A DNA stretch of 64,000 nucleotides from positions 1 through 64,000 of the forward strand of contig NZ_FOLP01000005.1 in NCBI RefSeq assembly GCF_900112425.1. Reading direction: 5' to 3'. This DNA is from Variovorax sp. OK212. Lineage in GTDB: Bacteria > Pseudomonadota > Gammaproteobacteria > Burkholderiales > Burkholderiaceae_C. Every line of letters starts with the position of its first letter. Positions within the stretch are counted from its first letter, which is position 1. Of the stretch, positions 62,191 to 64,000 are shown piece after piece. A program made the position numbers and the translations under genes. The notes under the pieces were generated by a model. That model worked only from the letters and a program-made list of their open reading frames with translations. It was not told the DNA's origin and did not search any database.

Positions 62191-62796
62191 TCAGCTGCCG
62201 GTCAATGCGCCGTAGGCGCTGCGCGTTTCAGGACTCACGGCGTCGAGCAGCTGCGCGTAGGAGGTCTGGTGGCGTGCCAGCATGCGCGCCGACGCGACGG
62301 TCTTCGAACGGCAGAACCAGTGGCAGGTGTGCTGCAGCAGGAACAGCTCGGCCGACATGGTGTACGCCTTCGACTTCGGCGAGCGGTTGGCGTCGTTGCG
62401 CGTCACGCCGGCAATGCCGCGCGCATGGACCAGCAAGAGCTGGCGCAGGTCGAGGGTGGTGGCCGGCAAGGTCGCGTTGACCAGCGGAATGGCCACCGGC
62501 AGCTTGCTCATGCGCGTGAGCGGCTCGGGCAGGCGCGACATTTCGGCGGCGAAGCTGTCCAGCTGCGAAGAGATCTTTTCCTCGGTGGCGTCGAGCAGGT
62601 GCCAGATCTGCTGGCGGCGTTCGGCGTCGTCTTCGCCCAGGCAGCGCAGGTAGCCGGAGGTCAGGCTTTCCATGAGGCGCTCGATCTGGTAGCGGCCGAG
62701 GTGGCTGCCCAGCAGCGCGATGCGCAGGCGCTGTTCCCTGGACTTGAGGATGTAGAAGCCGGCGGCAATGAGTGCCACCAGGGTGAGGATTTCCAT
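62191..62796 (-). CDS. Hypothetical single-pass membrane protein
   Basis: 201 residues. One N-terminal hydrophobic helix (MEILTLVALIAAGFYIL) is followed by a charged, mainly helical cytoplasmic-type region (EQRLRIALLGSHLGRYQIER, GEDDAERRQQIWHLLDATEE). No family recognised. It precedes the desaturase gene in the same direction, so the two may be functionally linked. Confidence 0.6.
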   Translation of the reverse strand: MEILTLVALIAAGFYILKSREQRLRIALLGSHLGRYQIERLMESLTSGYLRCLGEDDAERRQQIWHLLDATEEKISSQLDSFAAEMSRLPEPLTRMSKLPVAIPLVNATLPATTLDLRQLLLVHARGIAGVTRNDANRSPKSKAYTMSAELFLLQHTCHWFCRSKTVASARMLARHQTSYAQLLDAVSPETRSAYGALTGS

Positions 62797-62814
62797 GAAT
62801 GCGTGGGGAAGAAA

Positions 62815-62867
62815 AAAAGAAGGCGGGTCGCAGCACCGAGTGTAGGCACCGCGACCCGCCTTCTTTT
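62815..62867. terminator. Strong bidirectional terminator after PBP1A
   Basis: AAAAGAAGGCGGGTCGC (62815-62831) pairs perfectly over 17 bp with GCGACCCGCCTTCTTTT (62851-62867), with A/T runs on both outer sides. It lies 38 nt after the PBP1A stop and just before the membrane-protein gene start on the same strand. Confidence 0.9.
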
Positions 62868-62905
62868 CGATGGCATGGCCTGCAGGAAAAAGGGAGCCGG
62901 AAAAC

Positions 62906-64000
62906 CTACCTGAAGAAGTCCAGGATCTTGTTGCGTTCCTCAGGTTGGGGGGGCGGCCCCAGCGGCGCGCCGGTGAGCACTTCCACCGGCTGCGGCGCCT
63001 CGGTGCTTTCCACGCCCAGGCTCGCCACGTTGTGGCCCGGCGTGAAGTCGTCGAAGTACCACTCGCCGTCGACGTTCACCACGCCCGGCGGTTCGGCCGG
63101 CTGCGTCACGGGCACGCCCTGCAGCGCGGTCTGCATGTAGCCGATCCAGATCGGCAGGCTCAGGCTGCCGCCGGTCTCGCCGCGCACGCCGAGCTGGCGC
63201 GGCGTGTCGTAGCCGATCCACGCGATGCCGACCATGCTCGGCTGGAAGCCCGCGAACCAGGTGTCGAACGAGTCGTTGGTGGTGCCGGTCTTGCCGTAGA
63301 GGTCGTCGCGCTTGAGCGCCTGGTGCGCCTTGAAGCCGGTGCCGCTCTTCACCACGCTCTGCAGCAGCGAATCCATGATGAAGGCGTTGCGCTGCGGAAT
63401 GGCGCGGCGGGTTTCGTCGAGCACCGGCGCCTCGGTTTCCATGATGACCTTGTCGCGCAGGTCGGTCACGCGCGTCACCAGGTACGGATTCACGCGGTAG
63501 CCGCCGTTGGCGAACACCGAGTAGCCCACGGCCATCTGCATCGGCGTGACCGAGCCGGCGCCCAGGCCCATCGGCAGGTTGGCGGGCTGCTTGTCCTTGT
63601 CGAAGCCGAACTTGGTGACCCAGTCCTGAGCGTATGGCGCGCCTATCGACTGCAGCACGCGCAGCGTGACCAGGTTCTTCGACTTCATGAGCGCGGTGCG
63701 CAGCGGCATCGGGCCTTCGTAGGTGCCTTCGAAGTTCTTCGGCTCCCACGGCTGGCCGCCGTTGGCGGCGGCATCGAAGTACAGCGGCGCGTCGTTCACC
63801 ACGGTGGCGGGCGTGAAGCCCTTTTCGAGCGCGGCCGAATAGATGAAGGGCTTGAAGCTCGAGCCCGGCTGGCGCCAGGCCTGCGTCACGTGGTTGAACT
63901 TGTTCTTGCCGAAGTCGAAGCCGCCCACCAGCGCCTTGATGGCGCCGCTGCGCGGGTCCATGCCGATGAAGGCGCCTTCGACCTCGGGCAGCTGGGTGAT
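62906..64000 (-). CDS. mrcA: Penicillin-binding protein 1A, C-terminal part
   Basis: The frame is open to the right edge of the window, so the 5' part is missing; 364 residues are visible. The transpeptidase motifs are the SxxK box in QPGSSFKPFIYSAAL (Ser nucleophile, Lys), SKN in LMKSKNLVTLRVLQ and KTGT in DLYGKTGTTNDSFDTWF, in the right order. The C-terminus is Pro-rich and ends KILDFFR. It belongs to the bifunctional class A PBPs that polymerise and cross-link peptidoglycan; the glycosyltransferase part lies outside. Confidence 0.93.
   Translation of the reverse strand: MTQLPEVEGAFIGMDPRSGAIKALVGGFDFGKNKFNHVTQAWRQPGSSFKPFIYSAALEKGFTPATVVNDAPLYFDAAANGGQPWEPKNFEGTYEGPMPLRTALMKSKNLVTLRVLQSIGAPYAQDWVTKFGFDKDKQPANLPMGLGAGSVTPMQMAVGYSVFANGGYRVNPYLVTRVTDLRDKVIMETEAPVLDETRRAIPQRNAFIMDSLLQSVVKSGTGFKAHQALKRDDLYGKTGTTNDSFDTWFAGFQPSMVGIAWIGYDTPRQLGVRGETGGSLSLPIWIGYMQTALQGVPVTQPAEPPGVVNVDGEWYFDDFTPGHNVASLGVESTEAPQPVEVLTGAPLGPPPQPEERNKILDFFR

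Overview
The window is a high-GC, gene-dense bacterial chromosome segment. The gene families, the fused branched-chain-type ABC permease, the mnmG-rsmG-parA-parB order and the tripartite-tricarboxylate (Bug) receptor fragment at the left edge all suggest a betaproteobacterium of the order Burkholderiales. Comamonadaceae, and Variovorax in particular, fits best. That placement comes from family knowledge, not from a database search.

Layout. 0-6 kb: Bug receptor tail, AsmA-like protein, hotdog thioesterase, uracil/xanthine permease and the septum-site operon minCDE. 6-10.8 kb: a TetR regulator with two matching operators, which probably controls a 37-residue membrane peptide and an alpha/beta hydrolase; then a CysB-type regulator, an RcnB-like protein and a CPBP protease. 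10.8-17.3 kb: an ABC uptake operon (binding protein, fused LivH-LivM permease, OsmC protein, LivG, LivF, glyoxalase-like protein). 17.4-22.7 kb: arylesterase lipoprotein, CYTH protein, cobalamin adenosyltransferase, DinB, FAD-linked dehydrogenase, CsgG-like lipoprotein. 22.8-28.8 kb: chromosome segregation and tRNA/rRNA modification block (parB, hydrolase, parA, LysE, rsmG, mnmG) with two parS sites inside rsmG and mnmG. 28.9-34.8 kb: transglutaminase, small membrane protein, GST, enoyl-CoA hydratase with an AtuA-like protein, and an Old Yellow Enzyme.

34.9-46.0 kb is the most unusual part: an orphan type VI secretion (T6SS) island. It holds a VgrG spike, a DUF4123 adaptor, a 1051-residue effector with a complete calcineurin-type metallophosphoesterase motif set, and three tandem beta-helix (pentapeptide-like) paralogues that look like immunity proteins. 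All three start with twin-arginine-like signal peptides. Each immunity gene is preceded by a copy of the last ~33 codons of the effector (the true 3' end for copy 1, remnants for copies 2 and 3), so the locus is a ~1.47 kb unit repeated three times. The last 555 bp of the three immunity genes are nearly identical while their N-terminal halves diverge.

46-58.5 kb: RidA, GNAT, a frameshifted VOC/DUF4440 gene, a two-component system, a compact ACP/ketosynthase/hydrolase/diiron hydroxylase cluster, and copper resistance (copA with a CueR-type 19-bp-spacer promoter, copZ, cueR). 58.45-59.02 kb is the only long gene-free stretch. It is AT-rich and carries two perfect DnaA boxes, near-boxes, a CTACTACTACTAA tract and an AT-rich stretch, so it is a candidate replication origin about 31 kb from the parS sites. 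59-64 kb: CreBC-like two-component system, a fatty acid desaturase, an unknown membrane protein and the C-terminal part of penicillin-binding protein 1A.

There are no tRNA, rRNA, CRISPR array or insertion sequence in the window that I could recognise.
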